Source: Anniella stebbinsi
Lineage: Eukaryota > Chordata > Lepidosauria > Squamata > Anniellidae
Direction: 5' to 3'
Assembly: GCA_029215795.1 (NCBI GenBank)
Contig: JARDYH010000001.1
Coordinates: forward strand, 404,401,154-404,465,153
Length of the DNA stretch: 64,000 nucleotides
A program made the translations under genes and the position numbers. Below the pieces are notes generated by a model that worked only from the letters and a program-made list of their open reading frames with translations, searched no databases and had not been told where the DNA came from. Position 1 is the first letter of the stretch. The number at the start of each line of letters is the position of its first letter. Shown in pieces: positions 1 through 12,500 of the stretch.

Positions 1-389
1 GGTGGGAAGGCTGCTGCTTCCTAGATGGCGGTGGCGGCAGCAGCACCTCTGCAGGGCTTCAGGCAGCCGTTTTTTCCCCGGCCCCACCTGGAGATGCCTG
101 GAATTGAACCTGGGACCTCCTGCGTGCAAAGCAGAGAGGCCTCTGTCACCCTGAACTAATTCCAGGTGGAGGAGCTGATCGACAGTGCAGAGCTGAAGAG
201 GCTTTCCTTGGGAATTAACTGCCTCTCCTTTGCCAGGCGGCCACCTGCCAGGGAGTTGCGAGATTCCTGCCGCCTGGAGCAGGGATCTGCCTAGATGCTC
301 TCCGAGTTCACTTCCAGCTCTGTGACTCCAGGGGTGCAGCAACTTCTGCCACCCCCGTCAGTGGTCTTGCAGCTGTGCCTGTCTTGCAG
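1..389. other. MAN2C1 intron at window edge, with antisense SINE
   Basis: No exon is recognisable here. Positions about 1-150 resemble a tRNA-derived SINE in antisense: the box around 95-120 reads, on the minus strand, as a B-box-like GGTTCAATTCC preceded by a TTTGCACGCAG anticodon-like region. The MAN2C1 exon that should precede 390 therefore lies to the left of the window. Confidence 0.5.
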
Positions 390-3300
390 GGTTCAGATGT
401 CTGCACCCGACCAGCTGTTCTCTGCCCTGGAGAAGGAGAAAGCTCAGCTCTGCACGTGGGTTGGAGAACTGTTCCTGGAGCTGCATAACGGCACATACAC
501 CACCCATGGGCAGGTCAGTGTGCGCAAATACGTGTCAGGTGGCAGGCAACTGTTAGGCCAGCATTAAGTCTGACTGCTGCACAGCCCAGCCTGGCTTCAC
601 AGCCACAGGTCTGTGTCTTCCAAAATGTCTGTTTCTGGTGTACTAAACAAGGAACGGGGTCCGGGGACGGTTTCTGTAAACCTCCCATCAGCAGCCACGC
701 TTCTCTTTTCTCATGATACTGAGTTGTGAGTCCGATGCCAGGCGAGATGCTTAACAGTATCTGTTTTTAATGTCTGATCTGTTCCTTTCGTTTGGAAATC
801 GGCGATTCCTCAAATTTCTGTAAAATCCAAATATCTTCTATTTTTGGAATCAGATTAAGAAAAGGAATCGTGAATGTGAGCGGCTTCTCCACGACATCGA
901 GGTTCTGAGTAGCTTTGCTTTGTCGAGGAAACGTTCTTTCCAGTACCCTTCCACTAAGCTTCAGCACCTCTGGAGGTACAGCTCCGTAAATACTCCATGC
1001 TTTCTAGAATATGGGGTCATGTGGCTGTAGGAGCAGTAGTGGAGATGACCAAATCCTAAGAGGGGTGGGTAGCAGGCTAGGACTGGAGGCTAAAAGGGAG
1101 AGATGAGTCGCCAGGTGGCCTTTTCCATGGACACCTGGACTATTTGCCCTCCCAGCACAGTGCCAAATATAGTTTCAGAACAACGAGGACTAGAAACTTA
1201 CTTCCCACTTTTAAAATTAATTCTAAAGCTGTTTTGGGAAATGAGCCAGGAACAAACCATGGTTTATGATCCTGGCCTGCTAACAAACCATAGCTAGAAT
1301 TAACTGGCTAGAATAAATTGTTAAGCTAGCTGGAATTTCCCCAGTTCTGACATAACAATAAACTCCCATTAGTTTTAAGGCAGAGAGCCCATGCTCCTGA
1401 GTTCCTTGCGGCTGCTCAGGGAGCGCTTCCTTTGGCTTCAGTAGCGCTAAGCCGCCATCTTCGGTGTCACATCCAAAACAGGTCACCCTTTTCCCCCCTT
1501 CTCGCCGCAGGCTGCTGCTCCTGAATCAGTTCCACGATGTCCTGCCAGGCAGCTGCATCCAGCTTGTAGCTGAGGATGCCATGAGATACTATTCAGGTGA
1601 GGAGGGGAAGCAGGGCCAGCTCCGGCGGTGGGCAGTGTTGGGAACCTGCCAAGGGCCACACCTCAGCCGGCCACCAGAGCTGCTCAGGGGCAGAGCACCT
1701 GCTCTTTGTGCAGAAGGCGCCTGTTCAGCCCCCAGCAGCATTGCCAGGCAGTGCTGGGAAAGACCCACCTGAAGCCCTGGAGAGTGGCTGCCAGGCAGTG
1801 TAGACTGAGGGGGGGAGGGGAGAACCCCCCTCCCCATCAAGGACCTTTGGGGCGACAGGGTCCTTGGTGGGGGATGGGCTTCCTCCGCCGAGGGTTCCAA
1901 GGACAGAACAAGCCCCAGATAATCAGAAATGGAAGCTGAAATGTCCAATCTCTCCCTTATGGCTGTGCCAGAGGAGGAGAATGGGGAGAGTAAGTCGACT
2001 GGGGGTGGGGTAGGTTTGTTCCTGTCATGATAAACCATGGTTGCGCATGATGTCTGCGCAGCCGTGGTTTACGTTTTCCTTTCCCCCCAGAAATCCGCAG
2101 TGCCGGAGCTCAGCTTCTGAACAATGCTGTGCAGTCGTTGTTTGGAGACCTTCTGGTGTGGGGTCGAGAGGCCGACGGAAGCGTCCTTGTGGTCAACACC
2201 TTGCCGTGGGAACGGACTGAAGTCATCTCCAAACCGGGACCAGCAGGATCTGAGACTTTAGGTGCTGTCAGTGCTCCCATTTTGAACCTTTTGATTCTCA
2301 GGTGGATGAAGCTCTCTGGGCAAGTGGCTGCAGAAGCCGGCCCCACTCATTTCACTGCTGTTGGCATTCATAGAAGCTTAGAGAAGGAAGGGACCGCGAA
2401 GTTTGCAAAACTACAAAAAAACTGTGTGGGGGTGAACACCCCCCCCCCCCCCCGCCAGTGAGGCCTGAGCGTGCTCAGTGACCACAGAATGAGGACTGGC
2501 TGTTTTAGAGAAAAATGGAAGATGGGGTCAGGGAAGGAGGAATGGGAATGGAGTAGCTGGAATCCAGCAGCGAGAGCACTCCATGCTGCACCACTTTGTT
2601 GCAGGTCCTATTGAGTGCCGGCTCCAGGTTTTTGAGGACCTGTGGACAAGAGACCCTCATTGGACCTGTCTCCCATTGAATCTTCCTTCTTGCTACTGCT
2701 TGCCTGCTTGCTTGACCAGCTGCGTGCTGGCAGAGAGCAGTTGGGCATTGGCTTCGACGGCTCCTGCTTTTGATCCCCACTGTGGTTTGGGCCGAGAGCG
2801 AGAGGCAAGCGGAGAAGCCAGTTGCGGTGGTGAAGAGGGCGAGAACTCCAGAGGGCTCTTGTTTGCGGAAAATGACAAAAAGCAGAGGGGGCCACAGGCT
2901 CCTGTTCCCCCCCCCCCCCCCCCGCGAGTACTTCTGCCTTTGGGCTAATTAGAATTTATTTCATTAAAAAAATAAAAAAAATAAATGACACCCTATCTCT
3001 CTGTCTCCTGTTGTATCTCCTGAACCCCAGCTTTGGTGACGGTTCCCAGCATGGGCTACTGTACCGTTCAGGATTCGTTGCCTCCTCCGCATCCTGTGAC
3101 CGTGTCCAAAGAGGTGAGCTTTTCCCCATCTTTAGTATCTTATTTATTTAGTATTACATTTATATCTTGCCTGCTTTGCTCTTGCAAGGATCCCACTTTC
3201 CACGCAGACAGAAGAACCAACGTTCTAGCAAGTGAAAGCCTTCAGCCCTTAGGGTAACCACCTTAGGGTGCAACCCTACGCATGTTTAGACAGGAAAAGG

Positions 3301-4765
3301 TCCTAGAACCCCCAACCTTCCCCAGCCAGCCATGCTAATATTACGGAACCACCTATGCTGTCTGGGGAATGTTGGGGTCTAGGACTTTTTTTCTGTCTGA
3401 GCATGCAGAGTCTCACCCTTAAGCATTATTAAAGCCTCAAAGATGGTTCTTGTTAATGTGGGGGGGATCTGAGGATTTTAGTTCATTCTTAAAACTTTCT
3501 TCCCAGGCGGATGGTTCTGTGACCATGGGGAACGGTATCATCCAAGTCCGGCTGGATACTATGGGGCGTGTGACATCGCTGTGCTTAACCCACTCTGAGA
3601 GGTACTTTTAAAACCAAATGTTCTGCAGGCAAACATGCAGTTTGGAAAATCCTCTAGTCCAGCGCCGTGATCGGTGTAGGATCCACAACAGTGGATGCAA
3701 GGAGAGCTTCCCTGCCAGGTGTCTGTGCAGCCTCTGCCTCAATGCCTCCCCATGAAGGAGGAGCCCAACGCCTCTTCCCTGTCAAATGGCTCTCTTGCCA
3801 GGAGGGCGTTCCTCCGAACATTCACCTAAATCTGTTTCCCTGCAATTCCCACCTAGCAGAATTCCGTTGACTGTTCTGTGTGTTCTGTTCCAGAGAGTCG
3901 GTTCCCAAAGGCTGCTTTGCTAACCAGTTTGTGATATTTGATGATGTTCCGTTGTACTGGGATGCTTGGGATGTCATGGATTATCACCTGGAGACCAGGT
4001 AGGTGACTGTGTCCTGATGGGCACCACTTAGAATTTTCTGGTCTGCATGCTGCAGAAATCTTTCTGCTCTTGGGGTTCTGGCAAAGAACGAAACGATAGC
4101 AGAGACCCTCTCTTTGCGGAAGTCAGAGCATTCAATCACGTTCTCTGTCTCTCTTTCTCTTCCCAAAATCCAGCAACTGGAAATGCAAATCATACAGAGA
4201 TGCTTATATTCATACGTTTTGCACCAACCACTTGGGGCACTTTCATCTGAGATAAAAGACAAGCAAGCAGGATGTAGCGGAGACTGATGCTATCATGAGC
4301 GGTGGGGTGGGGAGGAAACAAATAGGGAAACTCATTCAAAGATACGAAACCTCATTCTGAAAACGATGGGATGGAAGGCTGAAAGGCATTCAGGCTGAAA
4401 GGCATTCAGGCTGAAAGGAGCGGAAGCTCTGAACGGAATACTCCAGTGATCCGTGGAGTTCAGCGACAGCGAGGGGCGGGCCGTAGCTCAGTGGTCCAGT
4501 GATTGCTTTGGTTTGCCGAAGGCATCTCCCGTTGAGAGGACCTAAAAGCAGGTGGTGGCAAGACCTCTGCCTGAGGTCCTGGAGAGTTGTCAGAGTGAAC
4601 AATCTGGGGCTAGATGGACTTTTGGCCTGATTCAGCAGGCCTGCTATTAGGGGAGGGACTGTAGTGCAGCGGTAGAGCCCTTGCTTTGCATGCAGAAGGT
4701 CCCAGGTTCAATCCCCGGCAGCATCTCCAGCTAGAAGGTTCAGGTGGTGGGTGATGGGAGGAGGG

Positions 4766-4819
<54 letters not shown>

Positions 4820-7800
4820 GCTGGAGAGAACCTGGAGAACGACTGCCAGTCAGAGGCGGCGACACTGAGCAGACAGGCCAGTGCCTGGCCTTGTACTATG
4901 AAGCAGGAGGGATGGGAGGGGCTGCAGAGCAGGCAGACGGGGAACGTAAAGGACCTGCCGACTGTCAGACTTTTGTCCTCAGTCATGTGGACGAGCAGCA
5001 TCTTCCCTCTGCAAAACAAAACCAGCCCTCCTTTCCCCCGTTCCTCCCTCCCTTCCTCCCCTTGCAACCTCGATTTCTGAACCTGTTTTTTGGTTGTCAA
5101 TCTCTCTTTCCAGGAAGCCCCTCATGCAGCTCATTAAACCCCTGGACATTGCCCTGCCAGGGGGGCTGCGAGGCAGCGCAACGTTCTCCCTGCAGATCAG
5201 CGAGAAGAGCGTCCTGACCCAAGAAATCACCCTGGACGCAGCATCCTCTTGCCTCCGCTTCCAGACCCAGGTCTGATCTCTTCCTCACGTCCCCGGAAGC
5301 TCTCTCCTCACCCCCGGATGTTCTCTCCCCTGATACACCTGTGTCTTGCGGGCAGGTCGACTGGCACGAAGCCCACAGGTTCCTCAAGGTGGAGTTTCCG
5401 GCCAAGGTCCGGAGCCCAAATGCCACCTACGAGATCCAGTTCGGCCACCTGCAGAGACCGACGCATGGGAACACCTCCTGGGACTGGGCTCGCTTTGAGG
5501 TGAGGGGGCCTGTGGAGTGGCGCTGGCCTGGCTTCAGGCCCCGTTCTGTCCCTTAGGCCGGAGTGCAGGACCTCCAGCCTGGGGGCCAAATCCAGCTCAC
5601 CCGGGGGGGCCTTTCCCCCCCCACAGCCAATAGTTTGGTGCTTTCATGGGGGTCTCCCCCTGCCCCCATTCTAGAAGGTCTCAATGTGCCTCCTGGGACT
5701 CAGCCACGGCCTTCTGACTGCAAGAGGTTCAACCCACCTGCTAAGAAGAATTCCCCAAGTTCCCCAGGAGTCCTGGCTCCTTGTCTGCCCTTCTTCAGCC
5801 CTGATATGTGGCAGCTGGGGCCCACCCTCATCCCCCAGCCAGCGGTGATGGATGAGGGGAGTTGTGGGGGTCCAACCACACACAGGGAGCAGGCAGAGCC
5901 ATTGGAATCCACCTCATTGCAACGTCCGGGGCGGGGAAGGGAGAGCCAGAGCAGATCCTGCCATGGATGCTGGCGGCCCACTGACTCCGGCTTGGTTGCT
6001 TCCTTCTTGAGGTGTGGAACCACAAGTGGATGGACCTGTCCGAGCACGGCTTTGGGGTGTCGCTGCTCAACGACTGCAAGTACGGCTGCTCCATCCGCGG
6101 CAACGTCATGAGCCTTTCCCTGTGAGTTCCAGCGACGGCCGGTTCATTCCTGGGTTTTTTCCCCCCCATGCGTTTGTGTCCCCAGAACTTAGATGTGTAT
6201 CTTGGCACCAAAGAACAGAGCCCACAAATGCATGCACCATGCAAACATCTGCAATTTGCCTATTTTGACATGAGAAGAATGGAGCCAATGGAACGCTTCT
6301 GGGAACAACTGTTTGGTATAAAGGTGTCGTTAATAGCAAGAGTTTGCTGTATAAATGAGCCAGTGACAGGCCCTTCCTCCTCCGTCAGAGCCACATTTGG
6401 TGAGGGCGCAAGAGAGGGCCTTCTCAGTGATGGCTCCCAGGCTCCAGAACTCTGCACTGAGGAAGGCCAGGCAGGCTCCATCTCTGTTGTCCTTCCACTG
6501 TCAGGCAAAGACGGTTTATGCCGGCCGGCTGGGCCTGTTTTATCTCTGTGATGGTTGTGTTTTGAGTTTTTAATTTGTTTTATGCCATGTTTCAATTAAG
6601 ACATTGTTTTAATTTTTATTGTTCTCTGCCTTGAGAGCTATTCTTTAGGAGAAAGGTGGGCTGTTCATTACTTAATTAAATTAAAAAACATGCATCTGTA
6701 CATAAAATATTACTCCCTCTCTCCCCATGAAGGTTGAGAGCACCCAAATCACCGGACGCCTCTGCAGATGTTGGACGCCATCAGTTTACCTATGCAGTGA
6801 TGCCTCATCTGGGTGAGCCAGTCTAAGAGGCTGACCCTGGGCTGGAGCAAATGGAGCTCTATCAGAGGACTCCTGGAGGCCCAGCTCCACTCCAGGTGGG
6901 GATGGGAGGAGGAGGCGGAGGTGGCCGAGGCCCCCTTCTCAGCATGGGGCTGCTCTGGCTACGACGGTCCCTGCCACTGTGCGGCTTTCTTCTGGACAGG
7001 TTCCTTCCAGGAGGCTGGGGTCATCCATCAGGCATACAATTTGAACTTCCCTCTCCACGCCATGCCGAGCATCTCAGGACAAGGTCCAGCCTGGAGCGCA
7101 TTCTCTGTACAGTCCCCAGCAGTGGTCCTGGAAACTGTAAAGCAGGTAAGTGGCTGAAAGGAGACGAGGACGAGGTTGTAGGGAGAGCTGGCTGCAGTCT
7201 AGGTGTCCTCGGGTTGCAGCAGAGAGATGCTTTGGTCAGCCTCTTAAAGTTCTCCAAGTTTGCCCCCGTAAAAGAAAGTTTCTAGTCCCTGTGGCTCAGT
7301 GGTAGAACACGTGCTTAGCCTGTCCCTGGTTCATAAGACTGGACGGAAAGAACCGGGCCAGACAGACTGAGTGGCATACCAGGATGGCTGGCCTGCTGAC
7401 TTCGGGTGGCTGGAGGAAAGTTCCATGGCAAATGAAGGTCAGGGTTACGCCTCAGGTTAGGGTTGAGGAGACATGGCTCCCCAGGCAGGGGCTGGGGTCA
7501 GGAATGCTGGGAGCTGTAGTGCAGCTCTTCTGGAGAGCACTGAGTTAGGGAAGGGTGCTCTGAAGCGAGACCCTCCAAGCTCCAACTCCGCCGTATCTGC
7601 TGTATGTCACAAGGGGAGGACAGGCATGAGAAAGCAACTCTGGAGGGAGGGGGCATTGTGCTGAATAGGAGCAACCTCTCTGCCTGTGTGTCTTCTTCGT
7701 CCAGGCAGAGGACCAGCCAGATGCATTGATAGTCCGGCTCTATGAGTCGCACGGCAGTACCGTGGTCACCTGGCTCCAAACATGCCTGCCAGTCCACGAG

Positions 7801-8035
7801 GCAACCACGTAAGTGCAGAGCGGAGTGGGGGAAAGAACGCCGCAAGGAGGGCCTCCCTGCAGGAGCTCCATTTTCAAAGAGTGCCCCCCTCTTCCCCTTC
7901 CGTAGGTGTGACCTCCTGGAGCGCCCTGATCCTAGCTGCCGTCTGCCGCTGGAGGAGCGCGGCCTGAAGCTCTCCTTCACGCCATTCCAAGTGCTCTCGG
8001 TCATGCTGAGCTTGAAACAGCCAGGCGGCAGCTGA
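390..8035 (+). CDS. MAN2C1: MAN2C1, alpha-mannosidase class 2C member 1 (GH38), 3' part, 14 exons
   Basis: The family is the cytosolic, metal-dependent GH38 alpha-mannosidase that trims free oligosaccharides released during glycoprotein turnover. Exons read: 390-513, 854-975, 1511-1596, 2091-2261, 3031-3113, 3507-3601, 3894-3998, 5114-5270, 5356-5499, 6012-6121, 6733-6812, 7000-7145, 7705-7808, 7906-8035 (TGA). All junctions are GT-AG and in phase, giving about 551 C-terminal residues; human MAN2C1 is about 1040 aa, so roughly the N-terminal half lies left of the window. Diagnostic blocks include [31 protein letters not shown] (the His is the conserved metal ligand), [20 protein letters not shown] and FGHLQRPTH. 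The catalytic nucleophile and the other metal ligands are upstream of the window. No frameshift or internal stop is seen. The 2261 donor (GTGCTG) is the weakest junction. The gene is tail to tail with NEIL1. Confidence 0.96.
3266..3418. mobile_element. TWA-flanked palindromic MITE (family C), copy 1
   Basis: The left end GGGTGCAACCCTACGCATG and the right end CATGCAGAGTCTCACCC are imperfect inverted repeats. The element is flanked by TTA on both sides (3263-3265 and 3419-3421). Other copies are at 14644-14745 and 16065-16190. A 3-bp TTA/TAA duplication is typical of PIF/Harbinger elements; assigning this family there is an inference. Confidence 0.6.
4477..4645 (+). mobile_element. tRNA-derived SINE, degenerate copy in MAN2C1 intron
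   Basis: It starts with GGGCCGTAGCTCAGTGGTCC, an A-box-like tRNA head, and ends with the tail text CTAGATGGACTTTTGGCCTG and CAGCAGGCCTGCTATT that also ends other SINE copies in the window. It is immediately followed by a second copy at 4650. Confidence 0.6.
4650..4765 (+). mobile_element. tRNA(Ala)-like SINE head in MAN2C1 intron
   Basis: The segment reads as a tRNA-like promoter unit: an A-box-like stretch (GTAGTGCAGCGGTAGAGC), a TGC anticodon context (CTTTGCATGCAGAAGG) and the B box GGTTCAATCCC. It is a retroposed SINE rather than a tRNA gene because the acceptor stem is not paired and no CCA-proximal arm closes. Confidence 0.65.
4769..4820. repeat. (CT)n microsatellite in MAN2C1 intron
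   Basis: An almost pure CT tract of about 50 bp with one T interruption near 4801. It creates spurious open frames rich in Ser-Leu on the plus strand and Arg-Glu on the minus strand. Confidence 0.9.
6375..6695 (+). mobile_element. LINE 3'-end fragment in MAN2C1 intron
   Basis: The text runs from a C-terminal-like coding remnant (AGAGGGCCTTCTCAGTG, GGCTCCCAGGCTCCAGAACT) into an AT-rich tail with TTTTATGCC and TTTTAATTTTTATTG motifs. The same order occurs at 28190-28655, so the two are copies of one LINE family of CR1/L2 type. No intact frame remains. Confidence 0.5.
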
Positions 8036-8510
8036 AGAACAAACGTCTGCGTTGAGTAGGGATCCACCATCTCTTTGGATCCTGTCCTCTGCCTGCACCG
8101 GGCAGGTGGACATTGCAGGAACGAAATGGGGTTTTCCCAAAAGGTTGAGATCTGCCCACTAAAGCCAGCTGCAAAACAGTGGCTGTTGGGGGAGCTCACG
8201 ACCCACCACACCCCATAAGCCATAGAGGGGGATGACCTACATCGGCCTTCTCCAACCTGGTGCCCTCCAGCTACGGTGGACTGCAACTCCCATCATTCCA
8301 AGCCAGCATGGCCAAGTTGGCTTGGAATGATGGGAGGGGCACCAGGTTGAGGAAGAGTGGCCCATATATTCCAGTATGAATCTACATTGGGGAGCAGGGT
8401 AACACATCAGGAATTATACCAGCCTAGTTTAGGTGGGGGAGGAAAATCCTATTACAATTCGTAAACCATGTGGGAGTGGTGAATGTTACAAACAATGGAG
8501 TGAAACCCAT

Positions 8511-8516
8511 AATAAA
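8511..8516 (+). terminator. Probable MAN2C1 poly(A) signal AATAAA
   Basis: AATAAA lies 476 bases after the MAN2C1 stop and is the first canonical signal on the plus strand after it. Cleavage would fall near 8530, less than 100 bp from the predicted NEIL1 end on the other strand. Confidence 0.5.
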
Positions 8517-8613
8517 TGAGGTGAGAACTACCAGTACTTCTGTGTTTTTTCTCTTCTGAACCAACAGCAAGACATCTTTAAGTAGGATCAGTTCTTTAAA
8601 GAAAGTAAACACT

Positions 8614-8619
8614 TTTATT
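8614..8619 (-). terminator. Probable NEIL1 poly(A) signal AATAAA (minus strand)
   Basis: TTTATT on the plus strand is AATAAA on the minus strand. It lies 980 bases past the NEIL1 stop and is the only canonical signal I see in that interval, so a NEIL1 3' UTR of roughly 1 kb is implied. Confidence 0.45.
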
Positions 8620-9598
8620 AGCATCAAAAAGCAGATTCCAAAAAAAGGCATTTTAAAAATGTACATCCGAGAAAAGATGCTATCACCAGAGATACAAAAC
8701 ATTTGATTGAGTAACCATTAAAAATGCAATTCGCATGATTGTGCGTGTGTGTGCGTGGAGGGGGGAGCTGATAATTATGGGGATCGCAGCAGGCATGGAG
8801 GAGAGATTTTCCTCACCTGATGCAGTCCTAAGGGAAATCCCTCTTCTGAAGCTTATATTCTCCTTGCGAGGAAATTTCCCCTGGGTGTCTATAGCAGGGG
8901 TGTGTTGGGGGTGGGACTCCAGCTTCAGATGAGGGATTTCCCATTTAAGCATCTCAAATGCAAAGACACCTTTTAACTTCACAACTAGTTTGCACCCCCC
9001 CCCCCCAATGAGCTTTTCAGAACGGACAGGCTGTACCCAATTTGATACAGAAATGCAGCAATGAGCGCCCAAGTCTTGGGAGAAGCAGATGGCTGGATGT
9101 AATATTGTGGCCAGCTGACGCTTTCCTCTTGCATTTTACACAACGGTGCAATTTGACAAAGCTCAGCTGGAGGGGTCTGCTAGTGAGCTGCGCTGTTCCT
9201 CCATTTTGCAGTTCTGTGGCCCAATCGTATGATGCAAGCTTTTAAGGTTCACGGCAGGAAGATCTGCTGCTCACCTTTCAACGCCCCTTCGCTGTCCTGA
9301 GCAACATTGAGACCGTAGAATTTCAGAAAATAATCTGTATAAAATGCTTTTGGGAGCTCTGCTGCTCTGTGTTCCTGAACAGGATTTAAAAATCCAGAGG
9401 CGACCGAGCAAAACACAGGAGCTCCTTTGCAGGTCCTTGCATCAGCAAACTTTTTCTCATTTGCTACTCATTGCAGAGTAGGGATCCAGAAACCAGCATA
9501 AGCCAGCTACATGAAAGCCTCAGCATTTACCCACTTTTGTGCCAGCAGCACACAGGCCAGACCGTAGCAGGCAAGGAGGCCACCCTGCACCAGGCTGG

Positions 9599-12500
9599 TT
9601 ATTGAGCTTTCACCCTCCTGGACCTTGGGGTAGCAGCAGCTTTAGCTAAAAGGAAAATAAATACCAGTGAGATAGCTTGTCCAGCAAGCACTTTGCTTGA
9701 GACCCGTTTGCTCAATGGCAGCCTTCCCCAACCTGGGACCCTCCAGAGAGTTTGGACTACAACTCCCAGCATTCCTGACCATTGGCCATGCTGGCTGGGG
9801 CAGAGCGAAGCTGCATGTCTAAAGCCTCTGGGTGGCCTCTGGATGGCATGGAGTCGGGGAGCTCTGCAGCTCCAGACACCTACGCCCAGGTGACATCTCT
9901 CACCCCTGTTCTCCCGAGCGGCTGCGCGCCTCTGCCGAGATTCAGCTGGAGAATCTACCCACGAAGAAGACGCCTGCGAGGCAGAGCTCTTCCTGCTGGC
10001 CCGGGTGATTGGCCTCCTGGTTCTGTTGAGCACAGCAGTGTCCTCCGTTTCTGGGACAATTTTGCTCCCCTTCTTTTCGAGCTTCCTCGTTCCTGTGGCA
10101 TCTTCCTGAGGAGTACGAGCCCTCCTGGGAGTCCCCCTAGCTCCTGGCTTTGGGACCTAGGAAGAGGCGACATGCATGCTCGATCAAAGCAAAGCTAAAG
10201 CGTCATCTCTACAATTTGAGCGGGACACATAATAATTTATTTATTTATTACCCGCCTCTCCCTCCGGATCGAAATCCTGAGACCCGAGCCCAGGTAGAGC
10301 CAGCCAGTCCCAACCCAGCCTGACGCCCTCCAGAGGCGTTGGATGAGGATTCCCATCATCCCCAGCTAGCATGGCAATGACCCTGCTGGCTGGGGATGGT
10401 GGGAGTTGTAGTTAAACACTTGTGGAGGGTACCAGGTTGAACTTGGAGGATCAAGGCTGCCATGCTGACTTCCCCTGCCAAGAAGATGCGCCCAACAAGG
10501 CCAGGACCTTCTCCTGTTTGCCCCCCCTCCCCCAAATTATATGGAGTAGCATCTCCCATTATTTTATTGTATTTTATTTTATTTACAATATTTATAGACC
10601 GCTCCCATTCAGAATTTCGGAGCAGTGGACAAAATAAAATAAGAATAAAAATACACTAAAAAGAAACAAAGTGCAAAATAAACCACAGCTGGTTCTTAAG
10701 GGAAGCCTTCCTGGAACAATGACGTTTTCAGGAGGCGCCGGAAGGAATACAAAGTAGGCGCCTGCCTGACCTCCAGAGGCAGGGAATTCCATAGGAGGGG
10801 GGCCGCCACACGGAAGGCTCTTCCCCTGGTGGACTCCAATGGGACGATAAGTCCATGTGGAACCACCAGGAGCATGGCCTCCCCATAGGCCAGATGGACT
10901 ATGGTACAACTCAGTAGAGTGCAGGTTCATACCTTCCTTACCTTTGGACTCGACGCATCAGGATCGGACTTTACCTGCAACTGTTTCTTGCGTGACTTTC
11001 CCTCTGAATAACAAAAAGGAAATTCAAAAAGCCAACTCCAATGTTGCCATTATCATCTTTACAAGACGGTCATTATGCTTTAAATGATAAGGAGCTGCCA
11101 TATCTCAGACCAGACTGCTTGTCCAGCTAGTTCAGGATTGTCGCTTATAACTTGGTCCAAGTTCTCACGGCAGAGTTTTCTCACATTGCTTGCTGCCCAG
11201 GAAATCTACTAGATGGAGAGGCTGCCGGGGATCGAACCTGGGACACTCTGCCTGCAGAACAGGGGGTCTGCCCTGAGCTATGAGCCCTTCCAAAGACCCA
11301 CAGTGTGGTTATCGTCACTGAGCAACCAAATGTCTCTGGATGGCCCTGCTAAAGGGATCTCAGCGGGTGGCTACAAGACAGGAGGACCCTTCAGTCGGGG
11401 CGCCCTTTCTAGGGAATGCCCTCCTGCAAGGAGGCTCACCTGGGGCCAACACCATTCTCTTTCCAGTGCCAAACCAAGGCATTCCTTCCAGGCATATTAC
11501 ACTTCCATTTTTTTATTATTTGATGGCAGCTTTTATATGATTTACATTGCATTTTTCTAGAACTGTGTTTTTATTCTTTCCTATCCATAATTGACCCAGA
11601 GAACTTTTGTTATGGGTGAATTTAAAATATCTGTAATAATAACATAGGCTATGGGGCCGCCTGTCCGGGAGCACCACAGCGCCAAGAACGTGAAGCTTAG
11701 ACCTCTGAAACGAGGCATGCAGACTAAGGGGTCGATAGGGGTGAGCCCCTCGGGGTTATTGTATTTTTAAAATGCATTGGTTCATTTTAATGAACTTAAA
11801 TGTGTCCATGTGGTTGAAGCCCGTAGTAACAGGTTCAGCCAATAGGGGTAGATTTCCCGAACCAGCACACAGCTTTGCAGTGCCTGCAGTGTGAAGCCAG
11901 GGGAGATTCGTACACTGAATGATGGAGCTCTAAATCTTCCTCCTCCTCCTTGCTGTGGGGTAACTCCTGTCCCCCAGGGGCTCATCAGGAGTGCACGATT
12001 GCAGGTGCCCGGCCTAGGGATGCCAGTGGGCAGAACTTTGCTCAGATGGGATGGGCACAATGCATCCCAGCTGCATAAGACTGACAAAGGCTTCGCTGCA
12101 TCAACAAAGGACTATTCTAACCCATGTGTGGCAGCTGGGTCTGTTCACTAGTAATAAACCATCTAACATCTCCAAAGTCTTCACGGAAGACCAGGGAGTT
12201 TACCCACTGTGGAAGTCCAAGTCTTTATCCAATGGCCCACACTGTCGTTCCTGGAGGAGATGGCCTGATGGCTATGTGCTACCTCTGGTATCAGAGGCAG
12301 TAAGCCTATAGACACCACTCGCTGGGGAATATGGGTGGGAGGGTGCTGTCGCACTCCTGTCCTTGGGCAACTGGTCAGCCACTCTGTGAACAGAGTGCTG
12401 GACCAAATGGACCTTCTTAAGTTCTTATTGGAGGAGGGATCTAAAGCAATTTGCCCTCCCCCCCTTCCCCAGAAGTATTACAAATGTTGTCGAAATGGAG

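Larger units (their letters stand above)
8036..9598. other. Convergent 3' UTR region of MAN2C1 and NEIL1
   Basis: No coding exon is seen. The interval contains a small palindromic repeat at 8249-8353 (CTCCAGCTACGG with ACAACTCCCATCATTCC-type arms) and a C-run at 8995-9006. Most of it is probably the 3' UTR of NEIL1 (8600-9598) and MAN2C1 (8036-8530). Confidence 0.5.

Noticed and set aside
4744..5217. Plus-strand frame of 157 codons beginning near the (CT)n tract
   Set aside because: The first part is microsatellite-encoded Ser-Leu repeat and it runs through an intron and a MAN2C1 exon in the wrong frame.
7498..8286. 262-codon minus-strand frame opposite the end of MAN2C1
   Set aside because: It overlaps two well-supported MAN2C1 exons on the other strand and contains repeat-derived sequence; no family resemblance.
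9599..10033. Continuous 144-codon minus-strand frame as a single NEIL1 last exon
   Set aside because: The middle (HGQWSGMLGVVVQ) is translated family D repeat. A donor at 9903 and acceptor at 9646 remove it and keep the phase, giving the recognisable tail RSRRVKAQ.
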